From NCBI GenBank assembly GCA_964523395.1, contig CAZFXS010000004.1:205794-269793 (forward strand): a DNA stretch of 64,000 nucleotides, in the 5' to 3' direction. Made by a program: the position numbers and the translations under genes. Positions 17,768-26,772 of this stretch are shown piece after piece; position 1 is the stretch's first letter, and each line of letters begins with the position of its first letter. Source of the stretch: JANYJZ01 sp964523395 (GTDB lineage Bacteria; Bacteroidota; Ignavibacteria; UBA10030; SZUA-254). The notes under the pieces were generated by a model. The model worked only from the letters and a program-made list of their open reading frames with translations, was not told where the DNA came from and searched no databases.

Positions 17768-17807
17768 TTTGGTAATAACCCTACTTACTTCTACGTGGAG
17801 AAAAGCC

Positions 17808-19256
17808 ATGAACACACGCTCGGTATCTGTCAAATCGATTCAATACTTCACCTGCTTAATTCTACTTTCACTCCTTAGTATCATTATCTTGTTCTTGTCG
17901 GGCTGTACAAAAGAAGGACCTGCGGGACCTCCGGGTAGTGACAATCTTACCAATCCCACCATTGATCCTGTTGTTCTCTTTACGCACCCCGGGAATAATA
18001 GTGTCGGACCGTTCAATCTCTTCGATAAACATCATAACTATAATCTGCCGCACTTTGCAGTGCGTTTCAATAAATTAATGAACAAACAATCCTTCCAGAC
18101 CAAACTGGTTAAAGTTCAAGGATTCGATAAACCGGTGGTTGTCGATCTGGAACGTGAGTATGTTTATCGTGAAGGTTTTCAGAAATCTTCGGCATCGTAC
18201 GATGATGTTCTGGCGTTTGCTGTCTATGATTCAAATTCCTATTCAACAAAATCTGTATTTGAAGTCGGAAAATCTTACACGGTAACTTTGGAAGCAGGCA
18301 TTGAAGACATCAATGGAAATACTTTGGCAATGCCCTTTCAATTCTCGTTTATCCCCGAACCATACTTTCGGGTACTCCGAATAGACCCGGAGAATGGTTC
18401 TGCCAACGTTCTTCCAGGCGAACGAATTTACATTTATTTCAACAGTCCGGTCGACGCAGGTGTTTTCCCATCTCTACAGATAGCACCTGCGATCCAGGGA
18501 GATTGGAGAATCACACCATATGATTCTTCAGTAGTTTACTATCAACGGTGGAACGATTTACCATTTGATTCCGCATTTACAGTAACCGTTGGCTCCACCG
18601 CCAAGGATAAACACGGAAATCAAATCAATAAATTATATTCGTCGTCATTTTCTGTTCCTTCTTTTGGCGTTTATATAGTTTATCCTTTGAATGGATCAAC
18701 TAACGTTAATCTGTTATCGAGCATCGGGGCATGGTTCAATGGAGTTATTGATACTTCGTCGGTACGACGGGCGTTGTCTATTACCCCTACTCTTCCAGGG
18801 ACATTACAAATGTATTATGACGATGAATTCTATTTTCTTAGCACCAATGGATTTGATCCCGAGACTCACTATACTGTGACAATTTCAACGGGGATGAAAT
18901 CAATTGATGGTATCCCGATAAAATCACCGTATCAATTTTCGTTTATGTCGGCTCCTTTTAGGGGTGAGTATACTTTTCCAAACGACGGTCAAACCAGCGT
19001 ACCTCTAACATATAATATCAATGTTTATTTCAACGGTAGAATCGATACGGCGACTATTCGACAAGCATTTTCGATCAATCCGCCGGTAAGCGGAATGTTT
19101 GAGTTCTATGACCCGACATCATCGTTTATTTTTAACCCAGCTGCGGATTTCCTGAGAAATACAACCTATACGGTCACCATTTCTACCACACTAAAAACAC
19201 GCGGGGGATTTAATCTTAAAGAACCGTACGTATTTCGATTCCGCACGGTTCAATAG
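17808..19256 (+). CDS. Lipoprotein with collagen-like tag and Ig-like (Big_5) repeats, copy 2
   Basis: A 482-residue paralog of the protein at 15635. The start at 17808 is preceded by GTGGAGAAAAGCC. Lipobox LSGC is followed by TKEGPAGPPGSDNL, again a collagen-like segment right after the lipidated Cys. The four Big_5-type Ig-like repeats align one for one with copy 1, including the opening PHFAVRFNKLMNKQSFQ and the closing TTYTVTISTTLKTRGG. The proteins have diverged substantially in between, so the duplication is not recent. The gene has its own promoter and leader copy and ends at a hairpin terminator. A role as surface stalk or adhesin is inference. Confidence 0.85.
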   Translation: MNTRSVSVKSIQYFTCLILLSLLSIIILFLSGCTKEGPAGPPGSDNLTNPTIDPVVLFTHPGNNSVGPFNLFDKHHNYNLPHFAVRFNKLMNKQSFQTKLVKVQGFDKPVVVDLEREYVYREGFQKSSASYDDVLAFAVYDSNSYSTKSVFEVGKSYTVTLEAGIEDINGNTLAMPFQFSFIPEPYFRVLRIDPENGSANVLPGERIYIYFNSPVDAGVFPSLQIAPAIQGDWRITPYDSSVVYYQRWNDLPFDSAFTVTVGSTAKDKHGNQINKLYSSSFSVPSFGVYIVYPLNGSTNVNLLSSIGAWFNGVIDTSSVRRALSITPTLPGTLQMYYDDEFYFLSTNGFDPETHYTVTISTGMKSIDGIPIKSPYQFSFMSAPFRGEYTFPNDGQTSVPLTYNINVYFNGRIDTATIRQAFSINPPVSGMFEFYDPTSSFIFNPAADFLRNTTYTVTISTTLKTRGGFNLKEPYVFRFRTVQ

Positions 19257-19278
19257 ATCCAAAGACAGGAATTATGAC

Positions 19279-19311
19279 AGATGGTGCGGCACCGCTGCAC
19301 CATCTTTAATT
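19279..19311 (+). terminator. Terminator after the second Ig-like lipoprotein
   Basis: AGATGGTGC (19279-19287) pairs perfectly with GCACCATCT (19297-19305), followed by TTAATTTTT. It lies 23 bases after the stop codon. Confidence 0.8.
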
Positions 19312-19379
19312 TTTCACCGTATGTTTCTTGTTTTTCTTTTTTGATTTCTCTACATTAACGGCGGTTTTTTAATAACAAT

Positions 19380-20045
19380 ATGAGAGATATGAGAAACACA
19401 CTATTACTTCTCGCCGTTGTTTGCGCCATTCTTGCAGCAGGATGCGGTTCATCCGAGCAGATGGTTTCCCTCAAGACACACCAATCCCTTGTCGACTCAC
19501 TGAGTGGTGAAATCAACTCGCTGAACAATCAAACTACCGCGCTGAGAAATCAGATTTCAACTCTGGAGCGGGAAAAATCGATGCAGTCGGAACGGATTGC
19601 GGATCTGGAAACGATGGTTTCATCGCTCAAAGAAGAACTCACGACATTGGCGCCGCCCGCTACAAAGACAGGCAATCTCAGCGGACGCGAATCGTACCTG
19701 CGCGCATTGCAATTGTTCAACGAGAAGAAGTACGCGGAAGCGGCGGGGATATTTCAATCCTTGCTCGACAAGGGAGCGCCTCCTACGCTCGATGACAACT
19801 GCCACTACTGGCTCGGTGAGTGCGCGTACGGTCAGCGACAGTATGACGAGGCAATAACACACTTCCAGAAAACACTGACATACGCAATATCGGAAAAGAA
19901 AGACGAATCACAGATTATGACTGCCCGCTCATACGTCGGGCTGGGAAACAAAGAAAAAGCAAAAGCAGAGTACCAGAAACTGCTAGACATGTATCCGGCA
20001 AGCCCGTATATCCAGCGGGCGAGAGAGCAGATGGGAAGACAGTAG
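19380..20045 (+). CDS. YbgF/CpoB-like lipoprotein (coiled coil plus TPR)
   Basis: A 221-residue lipoprotein with lipobox AAGC (Cys23). An alpha-helical coiled coil follows (about 28-90, heptads such as INSLNNQTTALRNQISTLE), then three TPRs in the C-terminal half (about 105-221: YLRALQLFNEKKYAEAAGIF, YDEAITHFQKTL and a final YPASPYIQRAREQM). This order matches YbgF/CpoB, the Tol-associated coordinator of envelope constriction, except that E. coli CpoB is periplasmic, not lipidated. No tol-pal genes are adjacent. A start nine bases downstream at 19389 is also possible. It ends at a bidirectional terminator. Confidence 0.82.
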   Translation: MRDMRNTLLLLAVVCAILAAGCGSSEQMVSLKTHQSLVDSLSGEINSLNNQTTALRNQISTLEREKSMQSERIADLETMVSSLKEELTTLAPPATKTGNLSGRESYLRALQLFNEKKYAEAAGIFQSLLDKGAPPTLDDNCHYWLGECAYGQRQYDEAITHFQKTLTYAISEKKDESQIMTARSYVGLGNKEKAKAEYQKLLDMYPASPYIQRAREQMGRQ

Positions 20046-20082
20046 ATTTCAGATGTACGATGTGTCGGTATGAAATGTAAAG

Positions 20083-20112
20083 AAAAATCCTGCTCGTGAG
20101 AGCAGGATTTTT
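20083..20112. terminator. Bidirectional terminator
   Basis: AAAAATCCTGCTC (20083-20095) and its exact complement GAGCAGGATTTTT (20100-20112) enclose a GTGA loop, with A/T runs on both sides. It serves the rightward YbgF-like gene and the leftward sorting-domain protein, which converge here. Confidence 0.92.
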
Positions 20113-20143
20113 AATTTTAGACAACGATCGGCAATGAGCAGAT

Positions 20144-23100
20144 TTACTTCGCCAGCACCATTTTCTTTACTTCCGTTGATTTGCCGGCGGTGAGTTTGTA
20201 GAAGTAAATGCCGCTGGGAAAATTCCCGGCATTCCATTCCACCAACTTTGATCCCGCGCTTTGCACTTCATCAACAAGCGTTGCGATTTCCTGGCCGAGC
20301 GGCGTGTAGATCTTCAGCGTTACCATGCCATCGGCCGGCAATTGATAACTGATTACAGTTAACGGGTTAAACGGATTGGGATGGTTTTGATACAGCGTGA
20401 ATTCTTTCGGTGCCGTTGTGTTGGAATTTACTTCCAACATCACCGAACCTGTAGTATTCGATGGCATGGTAACACTCTGCGTTGATAAATCGTATCGGGC
20501 AATTTCCTTTTCTCCCTTTCGCTCAATCAGACTGTATACCCCTTTTGCATTTGCCTCCTGCTCAAAGAGTACAGTCACCGGATATGTTAGGCCCTGCAGC
20601 AGAATCACGGCATCGTTCCCATGAACCTCTCCGATATTTCGCTGTGTTGCGAACCGGATATCAAACATTCCTTTTGGCGGTGATGGCGGAAGCTCGTATT
20701 CTTCCGCGTTATTCAATGCCCCATCTGTAATGTAAAGTGTTTGTCTTCGTCCTTTTGCGTCAATAAACGTCAGCATGCCCGTGTGTTCCGGAGCCGGCGA
20801 TGAATGAACCGCCGCGGGTGTGTTCGCCGGAGAAGAAGAAAGCACAAGCTGTCCCGCTTCGGACACTTTCACCCAATATCCATGACCGGGCATAATCGAG
20901 TCGGCAGCATAATATCCTGAGTCCGCGTCATATCCCCAGATTGTTGAAAGTGTCATCGAGCCCGGAACCGCTCCAATCGAACTGACGGGAACCGGATAAC
21001 TGACAGAGCCGACGATATTCCATCGTTCTGTTACTTCAATCGTATCCTCTGCAATAAGCGAACCGGACATAGCTATTGTCTGCGCATTATCATAGCGTAC
21101 CCAATAGCCGGCACCATTCGACACGGCCGATTGCCCGACATATCCGTTCAGATACCTGTACACCGGCACTGCCGCTCCCGGAAAGTTGGTCGCCAACGAA
21201 GAATCCGTTGGAATCACTGGGATGGAAACAAGATTCCATGCCGCTGCCATATCGATTGTTTGAGGCGCAATGGTAAACACATTGTCGCTTTGATCTGTCG
21301 TTGAATTATTTGCAACATCGGTAATACGCACTCTTGCGATTGTTGTACTGAGATTGGGAATCAGCCACTGGACAGAGCCAAGAACTGCCGGCGTATCGAC
21401 CACGATGGGAATCCAGTTCGCGCCGTTGTCGACCGAATAATCGATGGACACATCTGTAATGATGAGCGATGACCAGGAGATGGTTTTCATTGTTCCGGAT
21501 TTCCATACTTCACCGCCGTTGGGGGAAATGAGCGTAACTTGCAGTGAATCGTAAATGGTAAAGACCGCATCGCTTACGTCCGCAAAGCCGGGGTCTGCAA
21601 CATCACGGAGGCGGATTTTTCCCTGCGTGGTCGGTGTCGCCGGGATTGTCCAATTGTATGAAGCAGGCGCAGCCGGTGCTGAATTTTCAATAATTATCCA
21701 TGAGCTTCCGTTGTTCGTCGTGTACGAAATCTCCACACTGTCAACGCAATTACTGACGTTCCATGTAATTTCCCTCACGGTTCCGATATTTAAGCTATCA
21801 CCGCCATTCGGTGTAGCAACAAACGGGGATTTGTCGGGCCGGACAAAATAAAACGTATCTGCCGATGAAATCTGATTGGCTTCATCTTTGGTAATAACAT
21901 ACCATTCAAAAACTCCGGGTGGTAATGATGACGGGTCGTAGGCAAATGTTGTATCCGATCCAAGCTTATACGTTGTGTCGGCTCCCGGACCGTTTATCGC
22001 AAGCCAATATGTGTGGGGGTCTTTAACGGGATCGGCAACTTGCGTCCAGCGGAATGTAATCTGGCTGTTATCGCACAGTGTATCCAAATCAGGCGGGGTC
22101 AGCAACGATGTCGGTGTGCGTGGTGCAAGACTGTCAAACACAAACACATATAACCCGTTCTGCATGTCGCCGGAAGTGATTTTGCCCGACCAGTAATACG
22201 GATACATTCCCCATACTCCGTCATAATTACCTGGGGCATACAACGAATCTACCGATGAATCATACCATCCTGCCGTTGCAGGATTCAGAGGATCTTTTAC
22301 ATCCACAACGACGGTTCCGGCAGTGTACCAAGCAGTGTACGCGTAATCACCGCGGACAAAAACGTTGTGCTCAATATCTCCCAATCCGTTAAATAGATAC
22401 GTCGCGGATGCCGATCCGGGTATCGTCGGAAGGTTTTGGAGATCCCAGAACTTTAAACTTTTTTCGGTGGTGCCGATTTCATCGGTGGAAATGACGTACT
22501 TCCCGTCTTTGGTTGTCCACACATTATGCGTTCCGCTACCGGTATAACTGATCTTGCCGATTTGCACCGGCGCGGATTTGTTTTTGATATCCGCGATGTA
22601 AATTCCGCCACTGCCATAAATGGAAGCGCCGAAGATCGTGTCGTTTCTGACATACGAATCGTGAAAATAATTCGGAGAGTATTCACCAACAAATTGCGGA
22701 TTGTCCGGATCGGCAAGACTGAAGATAACCGCGCCGCGCTGAGCCTGCGTACCCCACAACGCACAGCCGTTGAGATAGAGATAGCCGTCAAATATTTGCA
22801 ACGAGTGAGACCTGCCGGTGTTTTTCGTTCCCGCCGTATAGGTGAAGGATTTTATCAGTGTTGCTGTATCGGGGAGCTGTGAGAGATCGACAATTTGAGT
22901 TCCACCGCCGGCTTCTGTAACAACATACATGCGGTCTTTGTATGTGCGCATCTCGCGCCAGAGCGATGTCGGTCCGGGAATATGTACAACCTCGTAGATA
23001 TTCAGCGTGTCGGTTATATCGATAATCGCCGTCCCTGTTGCTGTACCCAGCAACGCGTATTCCCTTCCGTCGGGTGCTACATATCCCCAGCTCCCGTTGT

Positions 23101-23233
23101 AAGAAACGCCGCTGGTCGTGCCATGCTTTTGGTCAAGATGCCCGACCAGACGAAGTCCGTTTTGCGAATAAAGGTTGGTGAGAAGAATAAAGGAAAAAAA
23201 GAGAGCTTTCAGCAGCGGTATACAACGTTGCAT
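20144..23233 (-). CDS. Choice-of-anchor-B/LVIVD-repeat protein with T9SS C-terminal sorting domain
   Basis: A 1029-residue exported protein with a signal peptide ending NLYSQ. Residues 25-370 match the choice-of-anchor-B family, a beta-propeller of LVIVD-like repeats (GTATGTAIIDITD, GTQIVDLSQLPD, GGIYIADIKNKSAP, GTVVVDVKDPLNP). Ig/fibronectin-like domains follow (about 375-650; the phrase 'PNGGD' or 'PNGGE' opens two of them), then a beta-rich region. The final 85 residues are a type A sorting domain: NHPNPFNPLTVISY, a GQEIATL strand, GIYFYKLTAGK and KKMVLAK. This should direct export by T9SS and attachment to, or release from, the cell surface. No enzymatic motif is visible. It has its own terminator and probably its own promoter. 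Confidence 0.88.
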   Translation of the reverse strand: MQRCIPLLKALFFSFILLTNLYSQNGLRLVGHLDQKHGTTSGVSYNGSWGYVAPDGREYALLGTATGTAIIDITDTLNIYEVVHIPGPTSLWREMRTYKDRMYVVTEAGGGTQIVDLSQLPDTATLIKSFTYTAGTKNTGRSHSLQIFDGYLYLNGCALWGTQAQRGAVIFSLADPDNPQFVGEYSPNYFHDSYVRNDTIFGASIYGSGGIYIADIKNKSAPVQIGKISYTGSGTHNVWTTKDGKYVISTDEIGTTEKSLKFWDLQNLPTIPGSASATYLFNGLGDIEHNVFVRGDYAYTAWYTAGTVVVDVKDPLNPATAGWYDSSVDSLYAPGNYDGVWGMYPYYWSGKITSGDMQNGLYVFVFDSLAPRTPTSLLTPPDLDTLCDNSQITFRWTQVADPVKDPHTYWLAINGPGADTTYKLGSDTTFAYDPSSLPPGVFEWYVITKDEANQISSADTFYFVRPDKSPFVATPNGGDSLNIGTVREITWNVSNCVDSVEISYTTNNGSSWIIIENSAPAAPASYNWTIPATPTTQGKIRLRDVADPGFADVSDAVFTIYDSLQVTLISPNGGEVWKSGTMKTISWSSLIITDVSIDYSVDNGANWIPIVVDTPAVLGSVQWLIPNLSTTIARVRITDVANNSTTDQSDNVFTIAPQTIDMAAAWNLVSIPVIPTDSSLATNFPGAAVPVYRYLNGYVGQSAVSNGAGYWVRYDNAQTIAMSGSLIAEDTIEVTERWNIVGSVSYPVPVSSIGAVPGSMTLSTIWGYDADSGYYAADSIMPGHGYWVKVSEAGQLVLSSSPANTPAAVHSSPAPEHTGMLTFIDAKGRRQTLYITDGALNNAEEYELPPSPPKGMFDIRFATQRNIGEVHGNDAVILLQGLTYPVTVLFEQEANAKGVYSLIERKGEKEIARYDLSTQSVTMPSNTTGSVMLEVNSNTTAPKEFTLYQNHPNPFNPLTVISYQLPADGMVTLKIYTPLGQEIATLVDEVQSAGSKLVEWNAGNFPSGIYFYKLTAGKSTEVKKMVLAK

Positions 23234-23361
23234 TATACGTCCCCGGTTATTTTATTGACGATGAGTGGCTGAAATTCTAAAGATGCTGAAACAGGATAAT
23301 AAAAATGAAAATGAAATCAAACAGGTTTGTCTGAAATCTTTACGGTTCGAGATGTCAGATG

Positions 23362-23979
23362 TCAATCCCCAAGGTTGGGGTTTTCGGGAACGAACGTAAC
23401 TGTCTGACTTTTCAGTTCTTGTGAACCGAGGTGAAGCCCCTTAATAGTAATGGTCAGTTGTTCTCCTGCTACTTTATGCCAATCATTCTGCTCGGTAACT
23501 TCTTTGCCGGTAAGTTTCCGCAATTCTGTGTTGCCGGGGAGAACCGGATCCCACGGCAACGGGAGAAATTTGTTATTGTACTGATATTTGACATTTCGCG
23601 ACGAAACTTTTATCGCGCCGCGGTCAAATGTCAGGGTGTCCGCTGTATTGTTGGATATCTCCACCTCGATACTCGTCAGAATTCCGGTCTGCATTTTATA
23701 TGTCGCGTGGAAGAGATAGGTAATCCCGCTCTTTGTATCTGTTATTCGATATTCTTCACAATTGCAGTTGTCATTGGAAACGCGGTATACATATTCCCTG
23801 CCTGACGACGGAGGCGGTGCCGGAGCCGGTTCATTCGGCGGCGGCAACACTACTGCGGTTTTGTCCGGAAGTGTTGTCGTAGTTGAGGAAGAGCAGCCTG
23901 TAAACAGTTGTGTTATAACAACAACCGACAGCGTCCCGGCAAAAATGAAAACTTGTTTAACTATTTCTCGGTTTCGCAT
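23362..23979 (-). CDS. Lipoprotein of unknown function
   Basis: A 205-residue lipoprotein with lipobox FTGC (Cys29), a Thr/Pro-rich linker (about 30-58) and a beta-rich domain. A CNCEEYRI motif with two close cysteines follows the linker. The domain resembles Ig-like or transthyretin-like folds but matches no family I can name. Its start overlaps the end of the adenosine deaminase gene by 23 bases, so the two are likely co-transcribed. A physiological connection with the deaminase is not apparent. Confidence 0.7.
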   Translation of the reverse strand: MRNREIVKQVFIFAGTLSVVVITQLFTGCSSSTTTTLPDKTAVVLPPPNEPAPAPPPSSGREYVYRVSNDNCNCEEYRITDTKSGITYLFHATYKMQTGILTSIEVEISNNTADTLTFDRGAIKVSSRNVKYQYNNKFLPLPWDPVLPGNTELRKLTGKEVTEQNDWHKVAGEQLTITIKGLHLGSQELKSQTVTFVPENPNLGD

Positions 23980-25063
23980 TGCCCTTGCTTCCGTGCGCTT
24001 TTCTGTATCCCGGCTTGATGGTGTTATAAATAATATCGATCCTTTTTTTGTACGGGATGAAGGCGCTCTTCATGGCGTTGATGGTAAGCTTTTCCATGTC
24101 GTGCAGCGTTAACTTGAACGCATCCTGGGCAAGTTTGAATTCCTTTGTCATTGTCGTGTTGCTCATAAGCCGGTCATCAGTATTCAGGGAGACGCGGAAT
24201 TTATACCGGTAGAAAATACCAAACGGATGCTCTTCAATGCTTTTCACGGCGCCGGTGTCGACATTACTCGTCAGGCAAATTTCCAGCGGAATGCGTTTAT
24301 CGAGAACGTATTGTGCCAGATAACCCATGTTAACTACTTCGGTCGGATCATCATCGGAAACCTTAATATCCTCTATCAGTCTGGTTGCGTGACCGATACG
24401 ATGAGCGCCGCACCATTGTATCGCTTGCCATATGGATTCTTTTCCGAATGCTTCCCCGGCGTGCACCGTGATATTAAAATTCTCCCGCTGAATATAATGG
24501 AACGCGTCGACATGTTTCTTTGGCGGATATCCTCCTTCTTCGCCCGCAAGATCAAAACCTACAACACCGCGTTCGCGGAAGTCAATCGCAAGCTCAGCCA
24601 TTTCCTGCGACAGCGTCATGTTGCGCATCGCGCAGATTATTAATCCGAATTCAACGCCGAAATCTTTTCGTCCCCGCTCCAATCCTTTTAACACCGCGGT
24701 GACAATTTCTTCCCAATGCAATCCTTTATCCGTATGAAAGACCGGCGCGAACCGCGTTTCCACATAGACAACACCGTCATTGCACATGTCTTCCATCATT
24801 TCATACGCGACACGTTCGAGCGCTTCTTCGGTCTGCATGACACCGCAGGTATGGGCGAATCCTTCAAGGTACAGCGGGAGACTTCCGCGTTTTGCCCCGC
24901 GCTGGAACCACTGATTCAGCTCCTCGGCATTGGTTGTCGGTAATTTGGTGTACTTGATTTCTTTCGCCAGATCAATAACGGTCTGCGGACGAACGCCGCC
25001 GTCGAGATGATCATGAAGCAGTACTTTGGGAAGTGACCGGATAGTTTTTTCTGAGAGTTTCAT
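23957..25063 (-). CDS. add: Adenosine deaminase
   Basis: A 368-residue cytoplasmic enzyme that converts adenosine or deoxyadenosine to the inosine form (purine salvage). Zinc and catalytic motifs are intact: HDHLDGG (HDH at 17-19), HAGE near residue 210 with its catalytic Glu, HRIGHAT near 235, and SLNTDD near 295. Length is slightly above the usual 330-350. The extra residues include a basic C-terminal tail (AHGSKGNAKPRNS). It lies 27 bases downstream of the histidine ammonia-lyase gene and overlaps the following lipoprotein gene, so the three probably form one transcript. The start codon lacks a good Shine-Dalgarno sequence. Confidence 0.93.
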   Translation of the reverse strand: MKLSEKTIRSLPKVLLHDHLDGGVRPQTVIDLAKEIKYTKLPTTNAEELNQWFQRGAKRGSLPLYLEGFAHTCGVMQTEEALERVAYEMMEDMCNDGVVYVETRFAPVFHTDKGLHWEEIVTAVLKGLERGRKDFGVEFGLIICAMRNMTLSQEMAELAIDFRERGVVGFDLAGEEGGYPPKKHVDAFHYIQRENFNITVHAGEAFGKESIWQAIQWCGAHRIGHATRLIEDIKVSDDDPTEVVNMGYLAQYVLDKRIPLEICLTSNVDTGAVKSIEEHPFGIFYRYKFRVSLNTDDRLMSNTTMTKEFKLAQDAFKLTLHDMEKLTINAMKSAFIPYKKRIDIIYNTIKPGYRKAHGSKGNAKPRNS

Positions 25064-25090
25064 ACCATTGGAAGAGTGTGAGTGAATATT

Positions 25091-26644
25091 TTAACGTAAC
25101 GCGCCGATTGTTTTCTCTACGGCTCGAAGCAGTGAACCATTTTTCAGCAGGTGGATTGATGTTTGAATATCATCGTGGAGAACTCGGTCACCGTCGAGAT
25201 GGGGAATATGTCTGCGCAGAACGTTTCGGACAGCTTCGAGTCCGGCTCCGGATTTCATCGAGCGTTTTGTTTTCGGATGAATGCCTGAAAAATCCAAGCC
25301 TTGCGCCGCAACCATACACTCAATTGCCAGCACGGTGCGAACATTCTGGAGAATCTGCCAGACCTTCTGCGCGCTGATGGATCCCATGCTGTTGTGGTCT
25401 TCCTGATTTGCGGACGTTGGAATGGAATCAACGCTCGCCGGATGCGCGAGGACTTTATTTTCTGAAACAAGCGCGGCGGCAGTATATTGAGCAATCATCA
25501 TTCCGGAATGAAGTCCGCTTTCGGCCGTCAAAAATCTTGGCAATCCGCTCAGGTTACCATTCACCATGCGTTCAATTCGCCGCTCAGAAATGTTCGCCAG
25601 TTCAGATAATGCGATGGCAAGGAAGTCGAGCGCGAGCGCGAGTGGTTGGCCATGAAAATTTCCGCCTTCGAGATGTTCCTGTTCCTTTGGCATAATCAGC
25701 GGGTTGTCGGTGGCAGAGTTGAGTTCTGTTGATATTACATTATAGACATATCCGATCGCGTCACGTGAAGCACCGTGCACTTGCGGTATGCATCGTATTG
25801 AGTATGCGTCTTGTACGCGCGGATCGCCATGGCGGTGAGATTCACGGATTTCGCTTTTCGCCATGAGCGTTCTCAGGTTAGCGGCTGAATCACGTTGTCC
25901 GACGTGCGGCCGCAACACATGTATCCGGTCATCAAAGGCAGTGTCGCTTCCTTTCAACGCTTCAGTGCTCATTGCCGCGGCGATATCTGCGATCTTGCAA
26001 AGCTCTTTCGACTCATGAACCGCCAGCGATCCGAATGCAGACATCATTTGCGTTCCGTTAACGAGTGCAAGCCCTTCCTTCGCGGCAAGCTTCAGTGGTT
26101 TCAATCCTGCTTTCTTCAGCGCAAGCGCGGCATCCATCACCGCGTTCTTATAAAATACTTTACCTTCACCGATACACGCCAGCACAAGATGCGCCAGCGG
26201 CGCGAGGTCTCCGCTCGATCCGACAGACCCTTTAGAAGGAATAACAGGAATAATCCCGGCATTATAAACATCACCGATAAACTCCGCCGTTTCCACTCTG
26301 ATACCTGAAAAACCTTTCGCGACAGCATTCAGGCGCAGCACCATCATTGCCCGGACTATTTCTGCCGGAAGCGGCTCACCTGTTCCGGCTGAGTGGCTTC
26401 GTATTAAATTTTCCTGGAGTTTTCCAATGTGTTCTTTGCTGATGCGGACATTACTCAACTCCCCGAAGCCGGTCGTCACGCCATACACTGTTTCGCCATC
26501 CTGAATCCACCGCTCCACAACTTTACGCGATGCGTTCATATTCTTTTTGGCAGATGGCGCCACCGCAACGGGCACACTGCCTGTTGAACACCGGTAGACA
26601 TCTTCTATAGTAAGGGAATTGCCGTCAAGGACGAGAGATTTCAT
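25091..26644 (-). CDS. hutH: Histidine ammonia-lyase with Ser-Ser-Gly cofactor triad
   Basis: A 517-residue enzyme of the MIO family that converts histidine to urocanate. The start at 26644 gives the normal N-terminus (MKSLVLDGNSLTIEDV); an upstream start would add 35 residues without family support. Diagnostic motifs are YGVTTGFG, RSHSAGTG (the SH pair typical of the histidine enzyme), QDAYSIRCIPQVHGA, NSATDNPL and SANQEDHNSMG. The cofactor-forming triad, normally Ala-Ser-Gly, reads Ser-Ser-Gly at 143-145. Variants at the first position can still cyclise in related aminomutases, so activity is likely retained. hutU and hutI are not adjacent; adenosine deaminase follows instead. Confidence 0.93.
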   Translation of the reverse strand: MKSLVLDGNSLTIEDVYRCSTGSVPVAVAPSAKKNMNASRKVVERWIQDGETVYGVTTGFGELSNVRISKEHIGKLQENLIRSHSAGTGEPLPAEIVRAMMVLRLNAVAKGFSGIRVETAEFIGDVYNAGIIPVIPSKGSVGSSGDLAPLAHLVLACIGEGKVFYKNAVMDAALALKKAGLKPLKLAAKEGLALVNGTQMMSAFGSLAVHESKELCKIADIAAAMSTEALKGSDTAFDDRIHVLRPHVGQRDSAANLRTLMAKSEIRESHRHGDPRVQDAYSIRCIPQVHGASRDAIGYVYNVISTELNSATDNPLIMPKEQEHLEGGNFHGQPLALALDFLAIALSELANISERRIERMVNGNLSGLPRFLTAESGLHSGMMIAQYTAAALVSENKVLAHPASVDSIPTSANQEDHNSMGSISAQKVWQILQNVRTVLAIECMVAAQGLDFSGIHPKTKRSMKSGAGLEAVRNVLRRHIPHLDGDRVLHDDIQTSIHLLKNGSLLRAVEKTIGALR

Positions 26645-26772
26645 GCTGAATTTTTGTTGAAAATATGTTGAATTTACAAAGAACCCTCCTGAAATGCAAT
26701 GAATCACGGCCGTGTTGACTTTCTCTCTGATTTTCTCTATGATAGCCACAAATTACCGGAGCAAAACGAAAG

